NCBI GenBank assembly: GCA_964621185.1
Contig: CAZULM010000027.1
Location: forward strand, 10,779-74,778
DNA length: 64,000 nt
Reading direction: 5' to 3'
DNA from: M3007 sp964621185
Lineage (GTDB): Bacteria > Bacteroidota > Bacteroidia > Chitinophagales > Saprospiraceae
Both the position numbers and the translations under genes were made by a program. Shown here piece by piece: positions 35,725 to 44,292 of the stretch. Positions within the stretch are counted from its first letter, which is position 1; every line of letters begins with the position of its first letter. The notes under the pieces are model-generated. The model searched no databases, had not been told where the DNA came from, and was given only the letters and a program-made list of their open reading frames with translations.

Positions 35725-36894
35725 TTGAAAAAACTCGAACAAACCTGGCGCTGGTTCGGCCCTTCCGACCCCGTTAGCCTTTGGGATGCCCGGCAAGCGG
35801 GCGCCACGGGCATCGTCACGGCCCTGCACCATATCCCCAATGGCGAATTGTGGCCCGTGGAAGCCATCCTGCACCGGAAAAAGGAAGTAGAAGCCGCTGG
35901 CCTGCGCTGGTCGGTGGTGGAAAGCCTGCCCGTGTCTGAGGACATCAAAAAACAGGCGGGCAACTGGCAGCGGCACATCGAGCACTACCGTCAGTCCCTG
36001 CTGAACCTGGGCCAGTGCGGCATCCGCACGGTGGCCTACAATTTCATGCCCATTCTCGACTGGACCAGGACCGATCTGGACTACCCATTGTCCGACGGCT
36101 CTACCGCCCTGCGCTTCGACCTGGCGGCATTTGCCGCTTTCGATTTGTTTATCCTGAAAAGACCTGGGGCCGCGGAAAGTTATGACCCGGAAACACTGGA
36201 GCGGGCAGCGCAAGCTTTCAAGGCCATGTCGCCCGAAACACAGCAGCGCCTTTCCCGAAACATCATAGCCGGATTGCCTGGCGCTGAGGAGGGTTATAGC
36301 CTGGAGCAGTTTCAAGCAGCGCTCGACAGCTACCAGGGCATCGGAGCATCGCGGCTGCAAGCGCATCTCCTCGAATTTTTACAGCGCGTTTGCCCGGCCG
36401 CCGAATCAGCCGGCATCAAATTGGTCATCCACCCCGACGACCCGCCCTACCCTATTTTGGGATTGCCCCGCGTGGTTAGCACGGCGCAAGACGTACAATC
36501 GCTGTTCGATGCAGTGCCAAGCCCCGCCAACGGCCTCTGTTTTTGTACCGGCAGTTTCGGCGTCCGCGCCGACAACGATTTGCCCGCCATGGTGAAACAA
36601 TTTGCGAAACGCATTCATTTCATCCATTTGCGCAGCACCCGCCGCGACGCGTTCGGCAACTTCCACGAAGCCGAGCACCTCGACGGGGATGTGGACATGT
36701 ATGCCGTCATGAAAAACCTATTGGAGGAACAACAGCGCCGCGATCAACCCATCCCCATGCGCCCCGACCACGGCCATAAAATGCTCGACGACCTCGCCAA
36801 AAAAACCAACCCCGGCTATTCCGCCATCGGCCGGCTGCGCGGACTGGCGGAATTGCGGGGGCTGGAAATGGGGATACTGCGCAGTATGGAATAA
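35725..36894 (+). CDS. uxuA: Mannonate dehydratase
   Basis: 389 residues from the TTG at 35725, chosen because the protein then begins KKLEQTWRWFGPSDPVSL, the normal family start; the other TTG at 35701 lies inside a dispersed repeat. UxuA dehydrates D-mannonate to 2-keto-3-deoxygluconate in glucuronate breakdown. Metal and active-site motifs: GATGIVTALHHIPNGELW near the start, KLVIHPDDPPYPILGLPRV (His for the metal), LCFCTGSFG, IHFIHLRSTRRD and MRPDHGHKML near the end. No other glucuronate genes are in the window, so the partners are elsewhere. Confidence 0.93.
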   Translation: MKKLEQTWRWFGPSDPVSLWDARQAGATGIVTALHHIPNGELWPVEAILHRKKEVEAAGLRWSVVESLPVSEDIKKQAGNWQRHIEHYRQSLLNLGQCGIRTVAYNFMPILDWTRTDLDYPLSDGSTALRFDLAAFAAFDLFILKRPGAAESYDPETLERAAQAFKAMSPETQQRLSRNIIAGLPGAEEGYSLEQFQAALDSYQGIGASRLQAHLLEFLQRVCPAAESAGIKLVIHPDDPPYPILGLPRVVSTAQDVQSLFDAVPSPANGLCFCTGSFGVRADNDLPAMVKQFAKRIHFIHLRSTRRDAFGNFHEAEHLDGDVDMYAVMKNLLEEQQRRDQPIPMRPDHGHKMLDDLAKKTNPGYSAIGRLRGLAELRGLEMGILRSME

Positions 36895-36919
36895 GCTCAA
36901 CATTCAAGCGCAGCAACTA

Positions 36920-36978
36920 GCCCTGAAAGGGCGCAATCAATAAATTTGGGCACCGCCCAAATCTGGGAGGCTTCCCAG
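36920..36978. terminator. Cluster of three small hairpins between convergent genes
   Basis: GCCCTGAAAGGGC (36920-36932), ATTTGGGCACCGCCCAAAT (36944-36962) and CTGGGAGGCTTCCCAG (36963-36978) lie in a row. The first resembles widespread REP-like words. They probably stop transcription from uxuA and the lipoprotein gene. Confidence 0.6.
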
Positions 36979-36982
36979 CCAC

Positions 36983-37780
36983 TCAGCGCCGCAAGCGGAT
37001 GGTGAAAGAATCGCCATTTGCCAGCGTGAGCGTACCAAAGCGGTCGCAAGTACCGTCGCCGAAATCGAGCGAGCGCGTGCGCAAGCCCACGGTGAATTCG
37101 ATAACCCCACTGGAAATCCAGCGGCAGTTGGCGCGTTTGACGAGCGGCTCTAAGGTGTTTACCGAAAAGTTGCGCCCATTGCGGTTCACCCCGGTAGCCG
37201 AGCCGGTGCTGCTCCAAACGTCGTCTAAGTGGGTAGCTGTGTCGCCACCTTCTATCAAAGTGGTCGTGCGCGTCCTGTTCCAGGTGGTGCTGCTGCCATC
37301 GTCGAAGGTCAGCTTCATGTCGGTGGCGGTGACGGTATAAGACCACAAGCCGGCGGCATTTTTGCCATTGTTGGTCCATACACGTGTGCCTTCTATTTTG
37401 GTGCCGTCCACATAAAAGTTGTCGTGGGTGACGGTTCGCACAGCGCCTGCCGTGCGGAATTCGGCGGTTTGTTCCACGATCAGTTTTCCGCTGAGCACCC
37501 GGCCGTCGGGGCGGGTACAGGCGGCGCCGAAATCGATGGTGATGGTATTGGGCCAGGTGCCTTCCGGCTCTGCGAAGGTAATGGTGGGGCAGTTGCCGCC
37601 GCCGCCGCGCTCTTCCAGGGTGAGGTCAACGTCCATATCAACTTGTTGGCCATAATCTTCACTGGCGGACAGGTCTTCGGCTGTAGCGACCATTTCATCG
37701 GAGGCGCTATCTTTTTTACAGGATTGGAATGCCGCCATGGCAGCGAGGAAAGCGAAAAAAAACAAAAGGGACTTTTTCAT
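36983..37780 (-). CDS. Hypothetical lipoprotein
   Basis: 265 residues. Signal peptide with lipobox MKKSLLFFFAFLAAMAAFQSCKKD. Then a disordered, acidic stretch and a Gly run (EERGGGGNCPTITF), and an all-beta domain with two conserved-looking Cys pairs (NCPTITF...AACTRPDG and RANCRW...GTCDRFG). The Gly-Gly-Asn-Cys-Pro and GTCD patterns occur in other Bacteroidota lipoproteins of unknown function. No T9SS signal. Probably outer-membrane attached. Confidence 0.75.
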   Translation of the reverse strand: MKKSLLFFFAFLAAMAAFQSCKKDSASDEMVATAEDLSASEDYGQQVDMDVDLTLEERGGGGNCPTITFAEPEGTWPNTITIDFGAACTRPDGRVLSGKLIVEQTAEFRTAGAVRTVTHDNFYVDGTKIEGTRVWTNNGKNAAGLWSYTVTATDMKLTFDDGSSTTWNRTRTTTLIEGGDTATHLDDVWSSTGSATGVNRNGRNFSVNTLEPLVKRANCRWISSGVIEFTVGLRTRSLDFGDGTCDRFGTLTLANGDSFTIRLRR

Positions 37781-37935
37781 ATTGCTTGAGAATGTTTGTT
37801 TGAAAGTATTGTTGCAACACCTCCATAGACTTGTGCGGCAGTCGGCGGTTTAATGGGGAAATGCTAAGCTTTTGTTAAGGATTGGGGCCGTGCCGCCGAC
37901 CGTAGGCAGCACAAATTGATGGGGCAAATCAAAAC

Positions 37936-37966
37936 GCGGCTGCCCCATAATCAATGAGGCAGCCGC
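37936..37966 (-). terminator. Rho-independent terminator after the subtilase
   Basis: GCGGCTGCC (37936-37944) pairs with GGCAGCCGC (37958-37966); on the minus strand the stem is followed by GTTTTGATTT. It lies 25 bp past the subtilase stop codon. Confidence 0.8.
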
Positions 37967-37990
37967 ACAGCAGCTTATTCTAGAAGAAAA

Positions 37991-40087
37991 TCAGCTCGCG
38001 ATCAACTGAATATCAAATGCCGCGGCATCGCCCGCCAGACTGTGCACCACAACTTCCTCCACGCAGCAGTTCATCTGGATTTTGTACGCCCCGCCAATGG
38101 CGCCGGCGGTTTTCAGTACCAGTTCGATGTTGCTGCAGGAGCATGGCTCTATGCTGCAAAAGGTGATCAGCTTGGAAGGCACCAGCATGGCGGCAGGTGT
38201 TTGGTCGGGCAGCAGTTCCACCGGGCTGCCATCAGCGTGGACGATGGTGAGCTCGGAAAGCGTGACGCCCTTGAAAGACACATTGTCGTAAGGGTTGCAG
38301 ACGCTCAGCACGGCCACCTCGAAATCATCCGTCTCGATGGAATCGTTGGTGCTGTCGCCCCAGTGCAGGTAAAAGCAAGGTTTTACGCTCAACGAGCCAC
38401 AGCCATGTCCCTCGCCCATAAACACTTCAAAATCGGGACAGTCTTCCTGGCTCTTGACATGGTTGAATTTGCTGCTGGCAAGCAATTGCAAGGACTCCAG
38501 TGCCGATTTTTTCAAGCCTACACAATCGCCTCCGCCGCCCTTATTGACGCTCAGGGCTGCCAGCAGGTCGATGCGGCCGTAGCCCATTTCCTGGTTGCGG
38601 GCGCCGTTGGGGAATCCCGGCTGGTCGGAGTAGGGAAGGCTGCCTACTTTGGCGGCCGTATTTTCGATAATATTCCGAATTTCTACGTTGCTCAAGGCAC
38701 GGTTCTGGCTTTTGATCAAGCCCGCCAGTCCGGCCACGTGGGGCGTTGCAGAGGAAGTGCCGTTAAAATTAGGCATATAGTTGTCAGAAGAATAGCCATC
38801 CCAGCCCTGGATGTCGGTCGTGGGGCAAAGGACGCAGGGGGCTACTACCGACAGGCCTGTCAGCACACCGTTGTAGTATTCCTGGCCGTAATTGGCCCCC
38901 CACCAATATTCTCCGTCCGGGGAACTGGGTGATTTGCGGTTGTCGTCGAGCGAGGAGCCACCGACAGCGATCACCAGCGGGTGCCGCGCAGGGTAGCGGT
39001 TGGAATAATCGATGTTTTCGTTGCCCGAGGCGGCCACCAGCACCACGTTGTTGTCGAATGCATATTGAATTTCCGGGTCGATGATGTTGTAATCCCAGCC
39101 CCATCCATCATAAACCCCGAAGCTCATGCTGATCACATTGGCGCCAAAAGCTGTTGCGTAATTGATGCCCATGGCGCATTCAATGTCGGTCCAGTACAAA
39201 AAAGCCAGGGGCAAAATCCGGCAGTTGCCGGCCACACCGGCCACGCCTTCGTTGTTGTTGATGGTGGCGGCAGCGATGCCGGCGCAGGCAGTCCCGTGCG
39301 GGCCTGTGGGCGAGCCCGGGGGGAGCATGGTCCCCAGGTTGATGCCTTGGTCGGCGAACTGAAGGTCGGGGTGGCTGAGGTCGCAGCCTTCATCTAAGAT
39401 ACAGATAACCACGCTGCTGTCGCCCTGGGTGATGTCCCAGGCAGCCGGGGCGTTTATCTGCAGCATGTCCCATTGGTTGCCCCACATAGGGTCGTTGGGG
39501 TTGGTGGCAGTCAAGGGCTTGAACATTGGCATTTTCTCGAAGTACATCTCCTGGCCGGCAGCCGTCATGGTCTTTTTTAGGTCGAAGGCGTTGCTCAACT
39601 TGCTGCCTTTCGGGATAGACAGGTAATGGAAAGAGCTGAGGTATTTGGAGCGGTTCTCGTCGAGGTCAAGGCCGTGTTCCTTGGCGATGGCCGCCACCTT
39701 TAAGCCTTGTTTTTTGGGTATCAGCACGACATTGGGGATGGGGCAGAAACAGCTCTCCTCGCCTTTGCTGTTGTAGCTCTCATAAACCGGCCCGATCCAC
39801 TCGGCCTTGTCCTCCAGGCTTTTTTCGATTTCGGCAAATTGCGCATCGTCGATCGGCTTGCCGTCAGCAGTTTTGAGCCAGAAGCGGGTGCTGGAATGGT
39901 TCACTTTTTTCCAGAGAACTTTTTTGTCGGCGCTTTCTTCGGTAAAAATGCTCAACCGCAGGCTGTTGGCCAGGCTTTGCACTTCTTTCTCTTCCATTGG
40001 TTTTTTGAAGGAAACGACGATCATCGTGGCCTCGAGCTTGCTTTCGACGCCTGGCGAAGCCGTCAGGGTCTTGGGGAATTTTTTCAT
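37991..40087 (-). CDS. S8 family serine protease (subtilase), no export signal
   Basis: 698 residues. Catalytic triad: Asp about 232 in VVICILDEGCDLSHPDL, His about 264 in GPHGTACAGIAA, Ser about 445 in NFNGTSSATPHVAGLAGL; oxyanion Asn about 357 in AASGNEN. An N-terminal region of about 190 residues could be a prodomain or regulator (the stretch SCFCPIPNVVLIPKKQG holds a Cys pair), and about 160 residues with several Cys follow the protease domain (NCCVEEV near the end). There is no signal peptide, twin-arginine motif or T9SS signal, so it may act in the cytoplasm or leave by an unknown route. Confidence 0.88.
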   Translation of the reverse strand: MKKFPKTLTASPGVESKLEATMIVVSFKKPMEEKEVQSLANSLRLSIFTEESADKKVLWKKVNHSSTRFWLKTADGKPIDDAQFAEIEKSLEDKAEWIGPVYESYNSKGEESCFCPIPNVVLIPKKQGLKVAAIAKEHGLDLDENRSKYLSSFHYLSIPKGSKLSNAFDLKKTMTAAGQEMYFEKMPMFKPLTATNPNDPMWGNQWDMLQINAPAAWDITQGDSSVVICILDEGCDLSHPDLQFADQGINLGTMLPPGSPTGPHGTACAGIAAATINNNEGVAGVAGNCRILPLAFLYWTDIECAMGINYATAFGANVISMSFGVYDGWGWDYNIIDPEIQYAFDNNVVLVAASGNENIDYSNRYPARHPLVIAVGGSSLDDNRKSPSSPDGEYWWGANYGQEYYNGVLTGLSVVAPCVLCPTTDIQGWDGYSSDNYMPNFNGTSSATPHVAGLAGLIKSQNRALSNVEIRNIIENTAAKVGSLPYSDQPGFPNGARNQEMGYGRIDLLAALSVNKGGGGDCVGLKKSALESLQLLASSKFNHVKSQEDCPDFEVFMGEGHGCGSLSVKPCFYLHWGDSTNDSIETDDFEVAVLSVCNPYDNVSFKGVTLSELTIVHADGSPVELLPDQTPAAMLVPSKLITFCSIEPCSCSNIELVLKTAGAIGGAYKIQMNCCVEEVVVHSLAGDAAAFDIQLIAS

Positions 40088-40150
40088 TGCTTTTGAAATT
40101 TAAGGGTGGAGAATAGGTTTGGGGACGCGCGCGAAGGGGCAAAAAACACG

Positions 40151-40186
40151 AGTCCCTGCTACCGGCATACGCCGATAGCAGGGACT
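40151..40186. promoter_or_regulatory. Strong hairpin upstream of the subtilase gene
   Basis: AGTCCCTGCTA pairs with TAGCAGGGACT, and after one mismatch CGGC pairs with GCCG around a four-base loop. It lies 64 bp before the subtilase start on the minus strand, so it may be in the 5' untranslated region or end transcription from the other side. Confidence 0.55.
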
Positions 40187-40389
40187 GCAATTAGGTTTTG
40201 AGGTTTCACGGGCATCTGGTTTTTATGATGGCACAAAGGTACGGGAGGAAAATGTTATGATGCAAGGGGGAAGCATAAATAATTAAAAAAAAATTTAAAA
40301 TATTGAGCTTGGAAAGCCTATAGCGCAAGCGCTTGTTCACATTCTGCCGACTAAGGCCATTATTGCTCGAAAATCAATGACGCCATAGC

Positions 40390-40418
40390 TTGCGCATATG
40401 CCTCATTACTATCCTTTG
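40390..40418 (+). promoter_or_regulatory. Possible Bacteroidota-type promoter for the 40.4-43.6 kb genes
   Basis: TTG at 40390 and TATCCTTTG at 40410, near the TTTG / TAnnTTTG pattern used by the Bacteroidota sigma factor, but with one extra base in the second box. It lies about 35 bp upstream of the first start. Confidence 0.28.
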
Positions 40419-40451
40419 AACAAATATTCATCACTTTAAAATACCAAACAA

Positions 40452-40811
40452 ATGAAATTTCACCTTATTGCCGGCCTCTTGTTCCTCGCTTTCAGCGTGC
40501 AGACATCCGCCCAAACCCAGTTGCTCCAGGCTTCCGGGAAACTGAACTTCCTCCGAGTGCACGAGGTTGGCTCCGGCTGGGGCCCCAGCTCCGACCAGTT
40601 GGATGCCGAAGTCATCATCAAATTCTCCAACAACGCCGAAAAAGCCTACGGGTTCCAGTTGCGCGACGACAAGCACAAGTACGTCCGCCAGGGCATGCTC
40701 GACCTCCTGCGCGATGCTTTTCAGAACAACCATCAGGTAACCATCGATTATGAGATCAGTGCCGGGAAGAAGAACGGTAAAATTGTCAGGGTTTGGCTCA
40801 CCAAAAGCTGA
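40452..40811 (+). CDS. Small secreted protein, single copy of a domain shared with the next gene
   Basis: 119 residues: signal peptide MKFHLIAGLLFLAFSVQTSAQ and one domain of about 95 residues. That domain recurs at the C-terminus of the neighbouring 901-residue protein: compare KLNFLRVHEVGSGWGPSSDQ with KVSLLRVHELGTKYGPPGDQ, EKAYGFQLRDDK with GKAFGFKLRDDK, and GMLDLLRDAFQNN with GMLDLLRDSFARG. I do not recognise the domain. The 44-bp gap suggests co-transcription. Confidence 0.78.
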   Translation: MKFHLIAGLLFLAFSVQTSAQTQLLQASGKLNFLRVHEVGSGWGPSSDQLDAEVIIKFSNNAEKAYGFQLRDDKHKYVRQGMLDLLRDAFQNNHQVTIDYEISAGKKNGKIVRVWLTKS

Positions 40812-40855
40812 AATCGCCCATCACAATCCGTTTTTACCTGTAAACCATTTTTGAA

Positions 40856-43561
40856 ATGAAACCCGCACATATTCTGTTATTCAGCGCATTATTGGCCCCA
40901 GTTTTCAGTTTTGGGCAAATCACTATTGAAAATATAAACCCCACGTTCGACAACACCACGTTCGACCTTGGCCCCGCTGGCCACTCGGTTTCCGGCAAAG
41001 CGCTCTGCGTAGCCGCTTCCTCCGATGGCGACCATGTTTATTTGGGAGGCCATTCGGGCGTCTGGATGTCGTACGACGGCGGGCTCAACTGGCAGCACTC
41101 CGAACGCCCGCAGCCCGGCGCCGCGGGCTGTGATGCTGTTGCTGGCGGCCTGCCCGTGCCGAATGTCTATGACCTGCTCGTGTCGCCCAACAATAAAAAT
41201 TTGGTGTTGGCGGCGACAGGAAGGGACATACACCAAACCAGCGAATGCGGCGTATATCGTTCCACGGACGGCGCCAAGACATGGGCTTTGGCACATAAAT
41301 TCATCCGTAACGGACAAGTTGGTAACGTGGGCTGCCTTGCCGTGGCGCCCGATAATCCGGCAACCATTTTCGCCGCCGGACAGTTTGCCGTTGCGAAAAG
41401 CACCGATAACGGGCTCACCTGGAGCGAATCGGTGCCCCAGCCTGGAACAACGGTGAACTATGTAGCAAGCGGCCCGCAGCAAGGAGCTGTCAAGCGGGTA
41501 TATGCTGTGGGCACCGGAGTATGGTACTCCCAGGACGGCGGCACCACCTGGCAGCGCGACCCGACAACCCTCAGCCTCGGATTTCCCACCGATGCCGTGG
41601 GGCTTGCTTCCAGGGCCCTTGCCATCCATCCGAACAATCCACGCATTATCTATTTAGCATTGAACCAAGGCGACGACAATTTGCTCTCCGTTTGGCGGGG
41701 CGATTTCAGCAATTTCAACGCCACAGGAAGCGCTGTTTGGGTGAAATTGCCCACCGTGAAAAAAGACTACGACGGCACCACAGCCAGCGGCGGTAATTAT
41801 GTGATGGCGCACCAGGCGCCCAACGGGCAGTTTTTTCTAATCGCCTCCGACCGGCGCACGGCGCATATTTCAATCGGCGAGCCGAGTACTCAGGACAGTT
41901 GGAAGCGGATAGACGGGGGCAACGCGCACGTTGACCCGCACGGGATAGCCCTGACTCCCGATTTTCAATATTACAACACCAACCCTGCGCCCAACGCTTT
42001 TGGCCGAATGTTTATGGTGAACGACGGGGGCGTGGTGCGCAGCACCGACGGCGGGAAAAACTGGGTCCGCGGAAAAGGGCTCGGCACCCTCGGCATCGTG
42101 AACGTGGCCATACTGCCCAAACCGAACGGGAAGCCTGGTATCTGTATCGGAATGGGTGATAATTCAGGCTATTTTAGCGGCAATGGTGGAGATAGCTGGC
42201 GCACCCAGGATTACCGCGGGGGCGACAACGACTGTACTTTCTCCGACCCGCGGCAGCCATCCCGCCTCATCGTGTTCGCCCCCCGCAGTGGGCCGGGCAT
42301 TTTTACGGGGAAATCCAATAAAAGAAGGGATGTTTACCTCTACGCCAAAAATGGGGGAATCCCCAATGGAGCTGTTGGCACGGGCGACAAAAAAGTAATC
42401 CTTGGTCCGCCCGCACTACCCGGCCAGGACTCGGCCACCTGGAACACCGTGAGCAATTTCTGCAACGCCGGCTACCGGCCACTCATTTTGACCCTTGCCT
42501 CAGAATCGCCGCGCCCCGACGGCGATTTTATCACCATTCGCCAAACGCCTGCCGCCGCCAAGCTGCTGCGCACCACGGCCATGAGCCAGATCAGCAGCCA
42601 CCAGGATTGGGTCACCAACGCCACAAGCGAAAACGAGGGCGCAAAGGTGTTCCAACAAGGCCCCAACTTGCCCGACATCCAGGTAAACGTGGTGCAAGCA
42701 TCCGGCGGGCACAACAGCCCGGTGTATTATGTGAGCGATGGCTTCAACCAAAAGCGGCTTTGGAAATGGAGCGCCGGCATGGCCGCATGGTCGCCAATTG
42801 TACCAGTGGCTGCAGGCGCCGTAGGTCCCAGCAGCGCCCAGCGCTTCTTTGCAGATCCTTACCGGCCCAACCTGCTGTATGTGCTGGGCACCGACCATGT
42901 GTACCGCACCGACAACGGCGGCAGCACCTGGGCCATAGATACGGACTTGGAAAGGGCGCTTACTGACAACGGCAGCACGACTGTCAACGTATCGGCCGAC
43001 CCCAGCCCGGGAGCCGCCCTGCTGCGCGATGTAATCTTCGACCCAGTGTTGCCCGAATACCGCTTTGCCGTTGGCCCTGTAGGCGTATTTTATACCAGCA
43101 ACGGCATCAACTGGAAGCCATTGCTGCAATCCTGTGCCATGCCCCTGCGCCCAAACAACGCCTATTACGACCGGGAAACAAACCCCTGCATCCGGGCACT
43201 CTATGTGGCGACCAGCAACAACGGACTGCTGAAAATCACCGGCTTGCCGCCAGACAGCCCTTACCCTTTCGGCAGCCTTTTATCGGCAGAAGGAAAAGTA
43301 AGCCTGCTGCGCGTCCATGAACTGGGCACCAAATACGGCCCGCCTGGCGACCAGATCGACACGGAAGCGGTAATCCACCTCGACAGCGCCCCGGGCAAAG
43401 CCTTCGGTTTCAAGCTCCGCGACGACAAAAACGGCCCGGAAAGCAAGGGAATGCTCGACCTCCTGCGCGACAGCTTTGCGCGGGGAAGCCGCGTGCGCAT
43501 CGACTACACCCGCACGGGTTGCGACAACGGGACGATACTTCGGGTAATGGCAGTGGACTGA
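40856..43561 (+). CDS. Secreted BNR/VPS10-like propeller protein with a novel C-terminal domain
   Basis: 901 residues with a signal peptide (MKPAHILLFSALLAPVFSFGQ). Residues 40-790 carry Asp-box repeats (MSYDGGLNWQHS, STDGAKTWALA, STDNGLTWSES, SQDGGTTWQRD, STDGGKNWVRG, TDNGGSTWAID) of a large two-propeller structure like sortilin or oligoxyloglucan hydrolases. There is no type A T9SS signal; the last 95 residues are instead the domain found alone in the gene before. It may be a sorting, anchoring or binding module. Confidence 0.87.
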   Translation: MKPAHILLFSALLAPVFSFGQITIENINPTFDNTTFDLGPAGHSVSGKALCVAASSDGDHVYLGGHSGVWMSYDGGLNWQHSERPQPGAAGCDAVAGGLPVPNVYDLLVSPNNKNLVLAATGRDIHQTSECGVYRSTDGAKTWALAHKFIRNGQVGNVGCLAVAPDNPATIFAAGQFAVAKSTDNGLTWSESVPQPGTTVNYVASGPQQGAVKRVYAVGTGVWYSQDGGTTWQRDPTTLSLGFPTDAVGLASRALAIHPNNPRIIYLALNQGDDNLLSVWRGDFSNFNATGSAVWVKLPTVKKDYDGTTASGGNYVMAHQAPNGQFFLIASDRRTAHISIGEPSTQDSWKRIDGGNAHVDPHGIALTPDFQYYNTNPAPNAFGRMFMVNDGGVVRSTDGGKNWVRGKGLGTLGIVNVAILPKPNGKPGICIGMGDNSGYFSGNGGDSWRTQDYRGGDNDCTFSDPRQPSRLIVFAPRSGPGIFTGKSNKRRDVYLYAKNGGIPNGAVGTGDKKVILGPPALPGQDSATWNTVSNFCNAGYRPLILTLASESPRPDGDFITIRQTPAAAKLLRTTAMSQISSHQDWVTNATSENEGAKVFQQGPNLPDIQVNVVQASGGHNSPVYYVSDGFNQKRLWKWSAGMAAWSPIVPVAAGAVGPSSAQRFFADPYRPNLLYVLGTDHVYRTDNGGSTWAIDTDLERALTDNGSTTVNVSADPSPGAALLRDVIFDPVLPEYRFAVGPVGVFYTSNGINWKPLLQSCAMPLRPNNAYYDRETNPCIRALYVATSNNGLLKITGLPPDSPYPFGSLLSAEGKVSLLRVHELGTKYGPPGDQIDTEAVIHLDSAPGKAFGFKLRDDKNGPESKGMLDLLRDSFARGSRVRIDYTRTGCDNGTILRVMAVD

Positions 43562-43598
43562 GCATTTGAAGGCAGGTTTGTTGGTAATTTCGCCAGGA

Positions 43599-43630
43599 CT
43601 GTAAACGCCCCTGTATGATCTTGTTTACAG
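43599..43630 (+). terminator. Possible terminator after the propeller gene
   Basis: CTGTAAAC (43599-43606) pairs with GTTTACAG (43623-43630); no T-tract follows, so support is moderate. Confidence 0.35.
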
Positions 43631-43684
43631 GATTGGAAACAGATGGCAATAAATGCCGTAAATTTGTAGCCAAACAGGCAAAAC

Positions 43685-44146
43685 ATGCAACCAACCCGCA
43701 TCCACAACGACTACGAAGGCCTCCAGGCCGCCCTCGAAGAAGCCAAAATGGGCCTCACCGAGGGCGGCATCCCCATCGGCTCTGTGATCGTGCACGAAGG
43801 TATCGTCCTTGGCGCAGGCCACAACCGCCGGGTGCAGAACGGCAGCGTGGTACTGCACGGCGAAATGGACGCCTTGGAGAACGCAGGTCGGCAAAGCGCC
43901 GATGTTTACCAGAAATGCACCTTGTACACCACCCTGTCGCCCTGCCCCATGTGCAGCGGCGCCATACTTTTATACGGCATTCCCAGGGTAGTTATTGGAG
44001 AAAATGATACTTTTATGGGCGAAGAAGCATTGTTGAAATCGCGCGGCGTGGAAGTCGTGATGCTCGACAACGAGGAATGCAAAGCATTGATGCGCGATTT
44101 TGTCAGAAAAAAGCCTGAGCTTTGGAATGAAGATATTGGAGTCTGA
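43685..44146 (+). CDS. Cytosine deaminase, yeast FCY1-like
   Basis: 153 residues. Zinc ligands: His58 and catalytic Glu60 in HGEMDALENAGR, Cys87 and Cys90 in TLSPCPMCSGAILLYGIPRVVIGEN. The order and spacing (H-x-E, then P-C-x2-C) and the stretches LYTTLSPC, GIPRVVIGEN, GVEVVMLDNEECK and the C-terminal WNEDIG are close to the fungal cytosine deaminase rather than to bacterial CodA or to tRNA adenosine deaminase. The reaction is cytosine to uracil plus ammonia, the first step into the pyrimidine pathway encoded downstream. Substrate choice is inferred from similarity and context. Confidence 0.88.
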   Translation: MQPTRIHNDYEGLQAALEEAKMGLTEGGIPIGSVIVHEGIVLGAGHNRRVQNGSVVLHGEMDALENAGRQSADVYQKCTLYTTLSPCPMCSGAILLYGIPRVVIGENDTFMGEEALLKSRGVEVVMLDNEECKALMRDFVRKKPELWNEDIGV

Positions 44147-44175
44147 ATTTGATAATGGGATAATTTGATAATGGA
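44146..44175. repeat. AT-rich short repeat (ATTATCAAATTATCCC type, inverted)
   Basis: AATTTGATAATGGGATAATT and a second AATTTGATAATGG overlap the stop codon region of the deaminase gene. Confidence 0.65.
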
Positions 44176-44292
44176 CAGTATCGGTGGGTAATTTGGCAAT
44201 TGGCATTTTTCGCCCAGTGGCAACCTAATGAAAGCCACAACCGGATGAACCGCCGCCTTTTTATTCCCGCTCACCAATTAATACCGTACGAC

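Noticed and set aside
40856..43561. Sialidase call for the BNR-repeat proteins
   Set aside because: Asp boxes are structural; I see no Arg triad or Tyr/Glu pair, so no enzyme name is given.
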